A stretch of DNA of 64,000 nucleotides from Vespula vulgaris. Lineage: Eukaryota > Arthropoda > Insecta > Hymenoptera > Vespidae. The position numbers and the translations under genes are program-made. The notes below the pieces were generated by a model, which saw only the letters and a list, made by a program, of their open reading frames with translations, was not told where the DNA came from and made no database searches. Of this stretch, positions 12,309 through 23,863 are shown piece after piece; position 1 is the stretch's first letter, and each line of letters begins with the position of its first letter. The DNA is taken from contig NC_066587.1 of NCBI RefSeq assembly GCF_905475345.1, positions 12,193,558 to 12,257,557 of the forward strand. Direction: 5' to 3'.

Positions 12309-12565
12309 TTAAGAGATACGCGTCTGGTAGCGGCTCCTAATGGTCGGGAATATAGTCGTACCGGTATAACTCGTATAACGGGTGGCAATGTTGGCTGCAT
12401 GGGTGTTTCTGGCATGGTTGGTGGGGATTCGCTCGACACCGCGCGAGTAAATGCGCAGTTTTTCTGGGCTACCAACGTGGCTGTAGCGGCGTGCACGGGA
12501 CGATCTCGTTAGCATAGGAAGCACCTTGCCCTCGGGCCAGGTCAAGTCGTTCCAGTCGGTGCCGA
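12309..12565 (-). CDS. Candidate coding exon ending in a stop
   Basis: On the minus strand a good acceptor (tttagccctctccag) ends at 12566. The frame then runs two bases plus 84 sense codons to TAA at 12309-12311. It begins GTDWNDLTWPEGKVLPML and later contains SPEKLRIYSRGVERIPTN and YTSYTGTTIFPTIRSRYQ. The first 15 codons nearly all end in C or G, which separates this frame from the other open one here (containing PPTMPETPMQPTLPPVIR). The protein would be basic, Arg/Tyr/Thr-rich, with no repeat and no membrane segment. It lies about 1.1 kb upstream of the better-supported exon at 11039-11216 on the same strand. Because it ends in a stop it would be an alternative last exon, part of another transcript, or a misread frame. 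The same frame stays open and GC3-rich for some 30 codons after the TAA. I see no polyadenylation signal close downstream. I do not recognise the protein. Confidence 0.33.
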
Positions 12566-12717
12566 CTGGAGAGGGCTAAAGCCGACGTTGTCGGTATGCT
12601 AATACCCAGGACTTAATTACAGTCTCATAATGAATCAGTCACGCTGCACCTCTTACCCCACAACCGCCTACTTCTACCCTCTTTCTCTTTCTAATCCCTC
12701 GTTTACCATTCTTCTCT

Positions 12718-12721
<4 letters not shown>

Positions 12722-12763
<42 letters not shown>

Positions 12764-12770
12764 CTCTCCT
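12722..12770. repeat. (CT)n microsatellite
   Basis: About 20 CT units with TCC interruptions at the end. Confidence 0.94.
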
Positions 12771-12839
12771 CTCGCATCATTCGTCGAAGCGTGCAAACGG
12801 GGAAAACCGTATACCGTTGATTAATTGTTTTCTACCCCT

Positions 12840-13560
12840 CTCGCGAGACCACCCTCCTCATATGCGTACACTATCAAACGTCCGAGCCAATCGGCCTGGG
12901 GTCAATTTTCGGTTCGACGCTCGTTTGAACTTTTTGACGAAGGATCCAGCCTCGTTTTCTCTGGTCATATTCACGTTGAACTATTATATATAGTTACATC
13001 GTTATATAGTAGATCGTTACAAGATAATAATTATTCTTGCTAATCACTTTTCATTTCTATCTATTAATACCTTATTTATCTCGTTCTCGTTACGATAGAA
13101 AATGAAAAGTATCTACCTAAAATTAGAACGCTCTTCTCGTTTCTTGAACATTTTCAAGAGGACCGTGTTACTAACCATCGTTTAATTCTCTCGAAATGGG
13201 AACTTTAAACCTCTAAGCAGGGCTTATGTCGAAGCAATCACCGTGGTAATTTATAGCGAGGCAATATGCGCTTCAAGAGGTTACGTTACAAAATCGATTC
13301 GACGGGTATATCGTTGATTCCAAGATTGGACGTGACTATGCGATTTATTAAGTAATAAATTTTCAAACCTCCAACGATAACCTCCCATTTTTTACATTTT
13401 CTTTTAGTGAAAGAGATACATCTATTACTGCTTTTCAATAGAATGAAATATATCTTGTTTTCTCATGAAAATCTGATGAAGAAGACGTTGTTCAAAGCAA
13501 CTTTCAACAACCCTAATGTAAAACGAAATTAACGGTGGTAATGTATCGAACAAAGCGAAG
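12840..13560. other. Mostly unique AT-rich DNA
   Basis: Repeat-poor. A 72-codon frame at 12825-13043 (+) is open but lacks splice signals. Nothing else supported. Confidence 0.5.
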
Positions 13561-13561
13561 G

Positions 13562-13818
13562 CTACCCTCGAGTTTCAAATCCCTCCTTGCTATTGTATTT
13601 CCAATAGCGTTGGTATGCCAAGTGCTCGTTATAATCGAACAACACGATTCGGTATCTCCAGTCTAGCGAACGATTAAACGAAGCCTTCGACGAATAGTTT
13701 GGAACGGTCGATCGTGTGGCCATGTATCGCGGCCCAAAGCCAGGGATGCTGTTGCTGTTGCTGCTGCTGTGGCTGTAACTGGACCATTTCTCGACGATAA
13801 CGCGGAAATTCTCTGCCT
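13562..13818 (-). CDS. Candidate coding exon, serine/asparagine-rich then Tyr/Trp-rich
   Basis: On the minus strand an acceptor-like stretch (ttctcttaacccttccaag) ends at 13819. It is followed by two bases and 84 open codons to TAG at 13562-13564. The frame reads AENFRVIVEKWSSYSHSSSN, then a short AGC/AAC run, then GFGPRYMATRSTVPNYSS and SLDWRYRIVLFDYNEHLA. No tandem repeat explains the openness except the short Ser/Asn run. A weak donor (GAGG then GTAGCC) at 13565-13566 would leave two bases over. That is exactly the phase the exon at 11039-11216 needs, so the two could join. This phase match is suggestive only, since one in three random pairs would fit. On the + strand the same place reads as an ATG followed by a leucine run, which I take as the shadow of the trinucleotide repeat. 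No family recognised. Confidence 0.28.
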
Positions 13819-14397
13819 CTTGGAAGGGTTAAGAGAATTATCTAGGATTACAGCGGCAGAAATACGTTAGAAACGATGTGACTCTTTCTACGATCAAACC
13901 AGATAATGAATCTACTAAGCAAAAAATTCAATTGTAGGAGAGATAAGTTACGCTCTTAAAAAGAAAGAATAAGAAGAAACTACGTTCGATTTCTGTCGTC
14001 GGATCGAACTTTTTTTTTATCGGAGAATTTTTTAAAGCGTAGTCGGAACAACAGAGTCGAAAGAAAAAAGAAGGAAAAGAGAAAGAGAAAGAGAAAGAAA
14101 AAGAAAAAGAAGATGATGAAGAAAGAGAAAACGTAAAAGTTGAAGAGGCAGAAGTCGAATCGTCGAGTCGACCGCCGGCATTCAATTTCGAACGACTTCG
14201 TGAGAAGATGGAACTCGTTGGAAAGAATGGAGAGGGTGGTATGCATGTGTATGTATATATACGTATGTATATACGTACGTACGTCGTACGTACATATGTA
14301 TGTATGTATGTACATAGTACGTTGCTCGTTGCTCGCGTTAAGGAAAGATGGTAGTGTGAGAGAGATAGATGGAATGGAAGAAAAAAAAGGGAAAAAA

Positions 14398-14423
14398 CAA
14401 AAAAAAAGGGAGAAAAAAAGAAA

Positions 14424-14462
<39 letters not shown>

Positions 14463-14480
14463 GGAAAAAAGAAAGAGAAA
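14398..14480. repeat. (AAAG)n array
   Basis: Ten or more AAAG units around 14424-14463 in an A/G-rich tract. Confidence 0.93.
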
Positions 14481-14597
14481 AGAACGGTGATGAAGAGGGT
14501 ATCGAGGTACTATTTTACGCACGCACACAAACTCGCAGGTAAACACAGAGAGGGACACACATCGAAATCGTCGCGGGTGTGCCAGAAAGAGGGGAAT

Positions 14598-14646
14598 AGG
14601 GAGGAGGAGGAGGAGGAGGAGGAGGAGGAGGAGAGAGAGAGAGAGA
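14598..14646. repeat. (GGA)n-(GA)n array
   Basis: About 12 GGA units followed by GA units. Confidence 0.94.
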
Positions 14647-15339
14647 AGGAAAGAGATAGAGATAGTGCTGCACGTCTGCGCTCAGTTTAATAAATGCAGC
14701 CTTCCTTCCGTTCTGCTTCTTGGCTCGGCTTGGTTCGACTCCTCTCGGCTTTAACCGACTTTCACGCTCGCGAAGGAACCCTCTGGAGCTTCCTCTCTCT
14801 TTCTCTTTTTCTCGATCTCTCTTCCATACACCTTTCACTAAGAAGTAAGAGAGGGAGAATTCTCATTCACATGCAAAAAGCGAAGCACGAAGGACCAACC
14901 GAACGAGCGCCACCGAAACACGCTTCTTTTCCAACTTCGATTCGGTCTGGATCAAATCTCCAGTTGGCATGATTTTTATTTATGCAGTTTCCCCTCTTTT
15001 CATCGTCCTATTCACTCTTCCGTATTTTCTTTTTCTTTCTTTCTGAACTATCCGTGTGTGCTTTAACGTTAACGTCCATTCGTCTTGCTCGATCTTCGAA
15101 GAACACTTTCGAGACTATTCTGATGAATGGAAAGAATTTTGTTTTTCATATTCTTTTCTCTAGATTCATACATCTAATAAAGATCTTGGAAAAATTCAAG
15201 AGTTTAGAGTAAAATTCAAAGGATTGATCCAGCGCATAAACTCGAAAAATCGAAAGTATTCGAAGAGAGAAATCATCTCTTTTCAAACGATCTTTAATCT
15301 TTTCGATTACTTTCCCAAAGAAGAAGTAGAGGTAGTAGT

Positions 15340-15380
15340 AATAGAAAAAGAAGAAGAAGAAGAAGAAGAAGAAGAAGAGA
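15340..15380. repeat. (AAG)n array
   Basis: About ten GAA units. They give Glu or Lys runs. Confidence 0.9.
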
Positions 15381-15686
15381 ACAAAAAATATAAGAAAACG
15401 ATCGTGTAAATCCCAGATATAAAAAGTAACACGAATAAAGAAATATGGGATTACTCCGTTAAAAATTATCTCTCGTTTAACAAGAAGTCACAATACCGTC
15501 TACGGTTACTCTCTTACTCAGAAGAAAATGAAAGAGTTATTAACACACACGTACACACACACATCGAGGGAATCAGCTGGCACTCCACAAAAACATCGTC
15601 CCATTATCTTTGAAATTTCCAAGTAATGAAGAGATACGCGAAACGAGAGTCAAGCCAGCCGGATGTAAAGAAACGAAGAAGAGTGA

Positions 15687-15702
15687 GACAGACGGACGGA
15701 CG

Positions 15703-15733
<31 letters not shown>

Positions 15734-15792
15734 AGATAGAAAGAAAGATAAAAAGAGAGAAAGAGAGAGAGAGAGAGAGAGAAGAGAGAGAG
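15687..15792. repeat. (GACG)n-(GACA)n-(GA)n compound array
   Basis: GACG units mutate to GACA units (to 15738), followed by AAAG and GA units. Confidence 0.94.
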
Positions 15793-16279
15793 TTCAATGA
15801 AACCGATGACACAATGCCGTCTCACGAAGTTTTCTCACGCGACAACTAGTTATCGCTATACGCTCTGGGAACGATGTGTTTCCATTGAAATTATGATGTC
15901 GAGTCAGTCTTTCCGCACCGACGAGCGAATTTTTCACGTTTAAATCGCGGTAAAGTGTTGGAACATCACTTGCGAATTTGTTTCCTCTCGCTTAGCAACA
16001 TCGTTCGAAGGATAAAAGTTTCGGCCTTGGAATACGATAAGACGTGTCTCAATGATACATGGTTAAACGTAGAAGCTAGTTTTGAATACAATTTAAAACG
16101 ATAAGAGAGATATTTTACACGAGGGAAAAATTTTCTAACGTTACTTGCTCTTGAATCGACGGGATGCGTCCTCACCTGTCATCGTAATTTGATTCGTAAA
16201 ATGAAACGTAAAAAGGATCTTGCTCCGAGCGTTCCATAAAATTTTCTCGATTTTCATGAATTTCTCTCTGTAACTTTGA

Positions 16280-16304
16280 ATACATACATACATACATACA
16301 TACA

Positions 16305-16338
<34 letters not shown>

Positions 16339-16375
16339 CATACGTACGTACATACGTACATATATACATACATAC
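16280..16375. repeat. (ATAC)n array with ACGT variants
   Basis: About 13 perfect CATA units to 16332, then TACG/CATA variants. Confidence 0.94.
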
Positions 16376-17265
16376 GCGGGCATGTGTGTGTATGTTAAAA
16401 GTGTTACGGGTGAGAGTAATTTACCGAAAGCTTAAGGTAATAATTAATCGGATGAACGTATAAACGTCGTTGGTAATTAATTTCACGGTTATATGCGCGA
16501 GTGATATCAAAGGACGTTGAAGATGACGATGTCCCTTCTCTCGCTGGACCACGGAAAATTGCTTACATCGTTATACGAAATTCGTTGGAAGAGCGTATCC
16601 TCGCGCACCGATACAATTTCATCCACTTTGGAAAGTTGCAGACTCGAAGTAGAGAAGAAAGGGTTCACGAAAGCGTGGAAAACGATCGTGGGGGGAAGGG
16701 AAGAGCAGAGCAGAGAAGAGAAGAGAAGAGAAGGGAGTAGGGTGTGGAGAAGGGCTTTCGAGCGAGGTGGTAAGGGGATCGGTAAAGTGGTCGGACTTTT
16801 TCCAAGTGGTCGACCGAGCGAATCGACTGTCCGGAACGGGATTGGCCGAGGTTCTTCCCTCGTTCTATGGAAAATGGCTTTGGATTTACGGATGGCCCGT
16901 GGTTTTCCACGTTCGGCCACGCATTCTAATGGAGAAACTTTGCCGCGTCGGGGGAAACGTTAGAGAATCGAAATAATCTTTCCTTTCGTTGAAACTGCAA
17001 AGCCGATTAAAAAAATATATATATATATATTCGATATCCTTCTTTTCTTTCAATTCTTTTTTTTTCTGCGTCATTTCCCATACTTTCCTTTCAGGTTTTT
17101 TTTTCTACAGACAGGAATAGAGTAAATGCAAAGAAGGGTAACGCGTCTCCTTCTATAAACAAAAATTGAGAGAAACGTAAAAACGACAACGCCGGTGAAT
17201 ACCCCTTTGCATTTTAAAGCATGGAGGCTCTCGAAAAGTTTCGAGGTGGCTGCTGCCACGCGACG

Positions 17266-17269
<4 letters not shown>

Positions 17270-17312
<43 letters not shown>
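17270..17312. repeat. (TA)n microsatellite
   Basis: About 21 uninterrupted TA units, 60 bases before a candidate + strand exon. Confidence 0.95.
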
Positions 17313-17314
<2 letters not shown>

Positions 17315-17374
17315 TTGTAGGTATACGCGAGAAGCCTCAAAAAATAAACTCACCGAGTTAGTTTGTTTTCACAG

Positions 17375-17533
17375 CTCTTTTCTCAGACTTCTTCGCGCCT
17401 CGTCGTTGAATTAAAAGAAGAGAAATGGAAGGGAACGAGAGAAAGGCAAGATGGTGATGATTCCGACTCCAAAACCAGCTTCGTATCACTAACGTTAATA
17501 TTTGATAGGTTAGATATGAAGATTTCGAATTGA
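17375..17533 (+). CDS. Candidate coding exon, acidic/basic mixed
   Basis: A strong acceptor (gtttgttttcacag) ends at 17374; a second possible one (ctcttttctcag) ends at 17386. From 17375 the frame is open for 52 codons to TGA at 17531-17533. It contains LFSQTSSRLVVELKEEKWKG, RQDGDDSDSKTSFVSL and IFDRLDMKISN, a charged, soluble-looking sequence without simple repeats. If it is real it is a last exon, or it splices out at a weak donor such as the GTGATG near 17453. The segment lies just after a (TA)n tract. The opposite strand carries a donor-like ctcggtgagt at the same place, so direction is not secure. Protein not recognised. Confidence 0.22.
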   Translation, partial: LFSQTSSRLVVELKEEKWKGTRERQDGDDSDSKTSFVSLTLIFDRLDMKISN

Positions 17534-18194
17534 TATAGAAAAGATCGATATGATTAATCTTTCGATCAAAACTACAATTATTAATAAGAGCTTGGAACGC
17601 ATATACGCTCGTATAAGTTTACGAATGATAATATTCAAGTATTTAAATACCTATGTAAATGAGAGAGAGAGAGAGAGAGAGAATATGTTTCGTAATTCGA
17701 GCATACGTGAGCCGGTCACGAAATTTTGGCGCGTGCGTGACAGGAGCGTAAGGAAGGAGAACTTTATCGCGAGAAACAGCATTGGGGTAGCTTGAAAATT
17801 TGGCTGATTAAGCGTTACGAGCGTACAGGGACGACTATACGGGTAGAAAGACAGAAAAATAAAAAGAAAAAAAAAGAAAAAAAAAAGAGAGAGAAGAAAA
17901 ACGAATTGGAGAGAAAAGCGAAAAACGAACCGAGATGTCTCCGTTTCATTCGCTATTCTCGGAACCAGGTGGTACGTTCACCTACGTTTGCGAAATTCGA
18001 GCGAAATCACGCGTTCTCTCATATCTCTTTCTCTTTTTCTATCTCTATCTCGACGTTTATACGTCGTCCTTGTCGTGGGAAAGAGTGACAGGTTAAGAGC
18101 ACGTGAGTTGATACGCGACGTCCCTATGTCGTCGTTGGACAAGAGTAGCTGACGCGACTCGTAATTTCATTATGAAAATGCCAACAATGCAACG

Positions 18195-18255
18195 CCTTTC
18201 CTTCCTTCCTTCCTTCCTTCCTTCCTTCCTTCCTTCCTTCCTTCCTTCCTTCCTT
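18195..18255. repeat. (CCTT)n array
   Basis: About 14 CCTT units. Confidence 0.96.
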
Positions 18256-19179
18256 TCTTCGTGCATGCATGCGTCTCTCTGTTGTTGACTATCCCTGTTC
18301 TCACCCCCACAATCCTCCTTTTCTACTCGTGTGAGTTTAGCGAGACGCCTTTGCTAATTCGATTCGCGCTGTGGCTAATGGGTTATACGTGTTGCGAAAT
18401 TTTTATCTCGCATGCTAGACTAAAGTGTCCTGGGAATCGTTCTCTTTCTTTTTCTCTTTCTCTTTCTCTTTTTATTTCTCTCTCTCTCTCTGTTTCTCTC
18501 TCAACTTTTGACTTCTTTGCGATTTATTAGACGTCTCCCATGAAACTTTCGTATGAGAATTAATATTTTTGACAATAGCAAGACGAGTTCTCCTACATCG
18601 AACGATTTTATTACTGCTAATTAATAATTTCTATCAGTAATAATAATTAGTACACGTGTATAATTAATAATACTCGCCGTAGGTGGAATAGAATTAATCG
18701 TTACCGAAACACGTTCGACGATACGAAATAATTTGTTCGATTTCAAATTATCCATTTTTCATGGGATTATTACTAGACATCGTTCATTAAATTTTACATT
18801 TCACGGTAGAAACGATTTTCGATAAAAAATATATATAACGTCAGTCCTTATCGAGATAGCACAGGAAAGGATATAAAATTCGTTGAGGATTATTACTGCA
18901 TGTGACCCTTCGACATGATATCTTGTAAACGCTGAAACGTGACATTCGTTGTGCCTTATCCATGTCTATCTTCGGTTTGGTAGATGAAAAAGGATGGAGG
19001 AGGAAAATGGCGATGAAGAAAACGAAAAAGGGTCGAAACCTACAGGAGAGCTTGCTGGATCGGAAATACAATGAAACGGAATGGGATTTAAAGAAGTAGA
19101 GAAATTTCATAACGCGCGTCCTATCGTGGCGATGGTACAATGAGAGAAAGAAAGAGAAAAGAGGGAGAGATAGATAGAT

Positions 19180-19215
<36 letters not shown>
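19180..19215. repeat. (GA)n microsatellite
   Basis: GA units after a GATA-rich lead. Confidence 0.92.
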
Positions 19216-19216
<1 letters not shown>

Positions 19217-19739
19217 AATCCTCTCTGGAATTTCTTCTCGCAATGGACGCCGCTCCTTTCTCCGTTTTTCTATAAAATACTCCTTCACCCTATGCGGAAT
19301 TCTATCCTCGGTCATTGCTCCAGCATTTTGTTGTTTTTATATAATATAAGATATAATCGACTAATTCTAAAACTGCAACGCGCAACATTTTTACATGATC
19401 GAAATATTAAAAAAAAAAAAAAAAAAAAAAAGGAACTAGATATCGAACGTTGAAATGGATAAAATATATAAAAAGAAAAACGAAGGTTATATTTCGCTAT
19501 ATTTCTTTAAAAAGAAAAAGAAAGCGAAAGAAAGAAGAAAAGAAAAAATCGATTTCGTATGGTTTTCTTTCTTCGATATTCAAGATTTAAACACGTTCGT
19601 TCGATTTCGCGAAAGGAAATATCTCCACTGCAAGCAGATAGAGAAGAAATAGAAAAATAGAAAGAGAGAAAAAATGAGAGAGAGAGAGAAAGAAAGAGAA
19701 AAATATAAAGAGAAGAAAAGTACACATAGATGACGCTTT

Positions 19740-19930
19740 CCGCTTTTATACTGCACGCTCGCGGGACATCGAATTAGCTCTCGTTAAATGCGGGCCCTTG
19801 GTCCCTTCAAAGTGGCTTTGAAAATCAGTAGATTGTCGTTTTATACGGCCGTTCGCGACGAAGGGACGAAGTTTAAATTAAGTCATTTTAATCCCAAGGG
19901 AAACTTCCCTCCTCCCGTATAGCCTCACGT
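19740..19930. other. Repeat-poor block, possible conserved non-coding element
   Basis: About 190 bases of balanced composition (for example GCGGGCCCTTGGTCCCTTCA, CAAAGTGGCTTTGAAAATCA) between GA-rich and CT-rich tracts. The second string contains the near-palindrome CAAAGTGGCTTTG. No frame with coding bias. Confidence 0.28.
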
Positions 19931-19937
19931 CCTACCG

Positions 19938-19940
<3 letters not shown>

Positions 19941-20012
<72 letters not shown>
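19941..20012. repeat. (CT)n array
   Basis: More than 30 CT units with three CTTT or CC interruptions. Confidence 0.94.
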
Positions 20013-20145
20013 CGCACCATAGACGCGTTCTGCCGCTCTTAAGTTCCGACGTTAAGTAATCAGATTAGCTCGAACTAACCTCGAACGCTGCTCAAAACCT
20101 CCGAAAAGTTACGTCCTCTTCTCTCTCTCTCTCTCTTTCTCTCTG

Positions 20146-20209
20146 TATTACTTCTCCGAAATTCTCTCTCTTTCTATCTTTCTCCCTATTACTTCTCCGA
20201 AATTCTCTC
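20146..20209. repeat. Two exact 23-bp copies 41 bp apart in CT-rich DNA
   Basis: TATTACTTCTCCGAAATTCT plus CTC occurs at 20146 and again at 20187, with a CT-rich spacer. It is a short minisatellite inside a pyrimidine tract. Confidence 0.75.
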
Positions 20210-20216
20210 CCTCCCA

Positions 20217-20220
<4 letters not shown>

Positions 20221-20262
<42 letters not shown>
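20221..20262. repeat. (CT)n microsatellite
   Basis: 21 uninterrupted CT units. Confidence 0.95.
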
Positions 20263-20268
<6 letters not shown>

Positions 20269-20845
20269 TTCTCTCTCACGTTCACTCGCTTTGAACTAAT
20301 CCTCCACTTTCGAGCGGTCGGCAACCGAAATTCCACTCGCGGGCTAATTATTTCACTCCCTTCGAGATACCAGTTGGCTTGTTCTTGTGTTGGCACGCGT
20401 ATTAGCGCATATCGAGAATCTTCCGCAACTTTTCCTCGAGAACTGAAGTGGATGCAAAGAAGAAAGAGAAGAGAGAGGGAACAAGGTGGAGAAGATCCAA
20501 TTGGATGAAAAGATCGATAGAAATAAAAAATACGATTATTACACAATTCATGACTTTTTTTCCCCTCTTTAAATAGGTCAAACAATCTTGAATGATTTTT
20601 TTATTCTTCATTATTTTCTTTAAATTCTTACCGACTTTGATTTCCATTAACGCAAGCTCTGCAATGAATTTTAACGGATATAACAATTCGCATAATCGCG
20701 AGACATGTGGCTTGTCCTTTTGAGATATGCAGAATAATCAGAATTTGAGCTTTCTGCTATTCTGAACATCGGACATTCCGTACGTACGTACGTATGTATG
20801 TATGTATATACTACGAAATGTTTTGTTGGACTCCTTCCTTTTCTC

Positions 20846-20848
<3 letters not shown>

Positions 20849-20902
<54 letters not shown>
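20849..20902. repeat. (GA)n microsatellite
   Basis: About 27 uninterrupted GA units, among the longest in the window. Confidence 0.96.
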
Positions 20903-20905
<3 letters not shown>

Positions 20906-22103
20906 CAACTTTGGAGGTTCCTTAAGTATCCGAAACTTCTTCCGTTCTGTTAAAGCTACGAAGTTTATCCTTTCCCATGAAATATTTCGCGTATTTCCCG
21001 TTCTTAATCTCGGATAAAAGGAAAAGCCTAGCTTTTCCGAAAGTCGGTGAAAAAAAAAGAAAAAGAGAAAAGAAAGAAAGAAAGAGAAACAAAAAAAAAT
21101 AACATTCGTTCCATTGAAAATTTCTTAACGATAAACACGTGTATATTTAACCAATCAGTAATAATTGCATAATTTGATAAAGAGATGTGTCAAGTTTAAA
21201 AGAACAATGAAAGCATAGAAAAAGATAGTGAAAATGAAAAAGAACAGACGGATAAATTAATTTAAAAAAAAAAAAAAAACGCGTGAAACTTTTCTTCATA
21301 CACTTACCCTTCTTTTTATTAGTTAACAAAAATACCACATTCTAATTAGTCATAAGAAAGTCATAATAGAACGTGGAGAATGCACTGTATGAACTTTCAT
21401 TGCGGTTATTAATTCGTTTTCTACCTCGAATAGTTCTCCCTTCTCTCTCCACTTATTCAACGTTTTATTGAAAAAGAAAAGAAAAGAAAAATAAAACAAA
21501 AAATCGATCAATTCCGAGGATCGCTTTTTGAAATCGGCACGAAAAGTCAACAAGAAGGAGAAAAAAAAACAGAGTAGCTCCTTGAATTTTTCAGACTCAT
21601 TCTTCACGAAATGCAATTTGGACGAATGAAACGAGCAATTAAAAATAAATGCATTCGCACTACCGCTATCATCATCACCATCATCACATCCCTCTCCGTT
21701 CTTTCTCATTTTACTTCTTCATGATGTTAAATCCGTAAATATGTTCATTAGCTAGGTGGTCCATGAAACGAAACGTTCAAATATTATCTCTTTGGCAAGG
21801 CGCCCTTTATATGAATAATTTTGTTCACCCTCCTCCCCCACCTCTTCTTCTTCTTCGTCCTTTTTTTTCTTTTTTTTTGGTTGTATTTTTCCTTTTTTTT
21901 TTGCCTTTTTTGTTTCTTCACTTTCTCCCCACCCTTTTTTTATCCCTCGCTCAACGTGCTCGTCAAACGTTACCTACACTCACCACTTAAAAAAAGAAAA
22001 ACTGAGAGGCTGGGAGGCTGGGAGCCTGCAGGAGATAAATTCAAAAGACAACGAAATTATAACGGCTGGGATTTGAGCGAGGTGTACGCGCGTACGTATC
22101 CTG

Positions 22104-22109
22104 TATCTC

Positions 22110-22142
<33 letters not shown>

Positions 22143-22204
22143 ACTCTTCTTCCTCCTCCTCCTCCTCTTCCTCTTCTTCCTCTTCCTCTTCTTCCTCCTC
22201 CTTT
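22104..22204. repeat. (CT)n-(TCC/TTC)n array
   Basis: CT units followed by TCC and TTC triplets. Confidence 0.93.
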
Positions 22205-22329
22205 TTCGCGTTACGAGCAACGCCAGTGTTTCCACTGCAGTGACACGCAACGAACCGTAAAGTCCCTCCTCCTACTCTACTTCTTTCTCATAGTTGTACG
22301 CTATTTAACTATTAGCTTCAAATCTCTTC

Positions 22330-22390
22330 TTTTTCCTTTTTTCTTTTTCTTTTTCTTTTTCTTTTTCTTTTCTTCTCTTTTCTTTTCTTC
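22330..22390. repeat. (TTTTTC)n tract
   Basis: Repeating CTTTTT/CTTTT units. Confidence 0.88.
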
Positions 22391-23029
22391 ATATATTTTT
22401 TTCTTTTTCATTTCGATATATTATACATAGATCACAACGTTTAACGCTTCATGACTTACTTTTCTATAAGAAAGAAATGTTTATAAGTAGAATAGACTTA
22501 TAATGCTTATTAAAGAAACATATTCTATATAAAATGAAACGCTAAATTTTGCAATCCGATATCCGAGTTTGAGATAGTTTTAATAATCATATCGAGTGAA
22601 CTTGCGAATTTAACGTTTTAAAAGGTTCATCGGTAACGTTTTAAAAAACGAAGATAAGAGAAAGAGATAAAGGTAGGTAGATGGGGAGTACCTGAATATT
22701 TTTCGAGCGAAAAAACTCGCGATCGTCGTTAAACGAGAGTTTCAAAGTTTCTTGGAAAATAATCTCGTAAAAAAATAAAAGAAAATAACAAAAAAAAATA
22801 AGGAGAGGGTGAGAGAGAAACGATCTCTCTCAGTAATCCACGATCGCTCACTCTCTTGTCGATATTTACTTGCAATGAAAGGATTCAACGATGTTAGAGA
22901 GGAGGGGGTGAGCATGGGGGTGGTGGTGGGAGGATGGTTCGATGGATCGAAGAGAAGGATGAAAAGGAAAGAGATGTACGATACGTCGATGAACGCACTA
23001 CGGTGCATGTTGTATAATGCAACTAATAC

Positions 23030-23085
23030 GCGAGCGTCGAGGTTATTACTGCAGTTTGCAAACAGACTGCAGTACGGTAATGCAA
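23030..23085. repeat. Short hairpin around TACTGCAGT
   Basis: TTACTGCAGT (about 23044) and ACTGCAGTA (about 23068) face each other over a 10-14 base loop, with partial pairing beyond. It may be chance, since CTGCAG is itself palindromic. Confidence 0.35.
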
Positions 23086-23863
23086 TCGGCACTGATACGA
23101 TCACGCACGAACGGCACTTTGGCGTTCTGCTGCCTGCGGAAAGGGGTCGAATGGTAGAGAGATAGAGATAGAACGGGATGGTATAACGAGAGAGAGAGAG
23201 AGAGAGAGAGAAATAGAGAAAAAAGATAGAAAAAAAGAGAAAAGAAAAGCATGTGTCGTAAAACCGACAGGCGACACAGTGCTTGCTACGGTGCCGCGAT
23301 CAAACTTTTAGGTAAATCGTTTGGCGACAAAACAACAAGTTCCAAGCGTTACTAAAAAGCGATTCATCCATAACGTAAAGTTATCGGTTATCCGACCGAT
23401 CGGGTATCCGCAAAAATCTTTATTTTCTTTACCATTTCCAACGAGAAAAGATCGAGCGCGATCGTTCGATAAAAAAAGTTTGAGAGATGCATTTTGTTGC
23501 AAGTCAGAAGAAGATTCATCTTGATTTTGTATTCAGAGCAACTACGCGGTAGAAAAATAAAATGTTTAAAAACGATATATATGTGTGTGTGTGTATATAT
23601 ATGTATGTACATATATACGCGTAGAAAGATAACTTGTATTTGTTATCCATTGTTTTGTTTATATAAGAAGTAATATATAACCGGAGAAACTTTGTCGTGG
23701 GGCGAAACTGTTTTGTTCTTGATAGTGGCCCGGTTTATGTATACATCTATATATATATGTGTGTATATACGTATATACATACATATATATATATATACGT
23801 ATATGCGCATATGTATTTGCTATTACAAACTATGAAATTTATTTATACATGTAGATATACTAC

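Larger units (their letters stand above)
13830..17370. other. Repeat-dense non-coding DNA
   Basis: AAAG, GGA, AAG, GACA and ATAC arrays alternate with short unique stretches. The 16.5-16.97 kb patch is GC-richer and open in several frames without splice support. Confidence 0.55.
17540..19735. other. Non-coding DNA with CCTT and GA arrays
   Basis: Unique AT-rich sequence at 18540-18840. No supported exon. Confidence 0.55.
20270..23860. other. Non-coding DNA, A/G- and T/C-rich tracts
   Basis: Includes poly-A, TTTTTC and GA/CT arrays. A purine-rich frame at 22809-23165 is open without splice sites. No supported gene. Confidence 0.55.

Noticed and set aside
13980..14558. 192-codon minus-strand frame
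   Set aside because: Translation of AAAG and GGA arrays into Phe/Ser/Leu, with a TACG/ATGT repeat in the middle.
14725..14760. GGTTCGACTCC, resembling a tRNA B box
   Set aside because: No A box, no cloverleaf stems, no anticodon arm at the right distance.
16280..16375. Regular repeats that might suggest a CRISPR-like array
   Set aside because: A (CATA)n microsatellite without spacers; the genome is eukaryotic.
16507..16963. Frames of 137-148 codons on both strands
   Set aside because: A GC-richer patch with few stops in any frame. The middle is an AGAAG repeat and there is no splice pair or codon bias favouring one strand.
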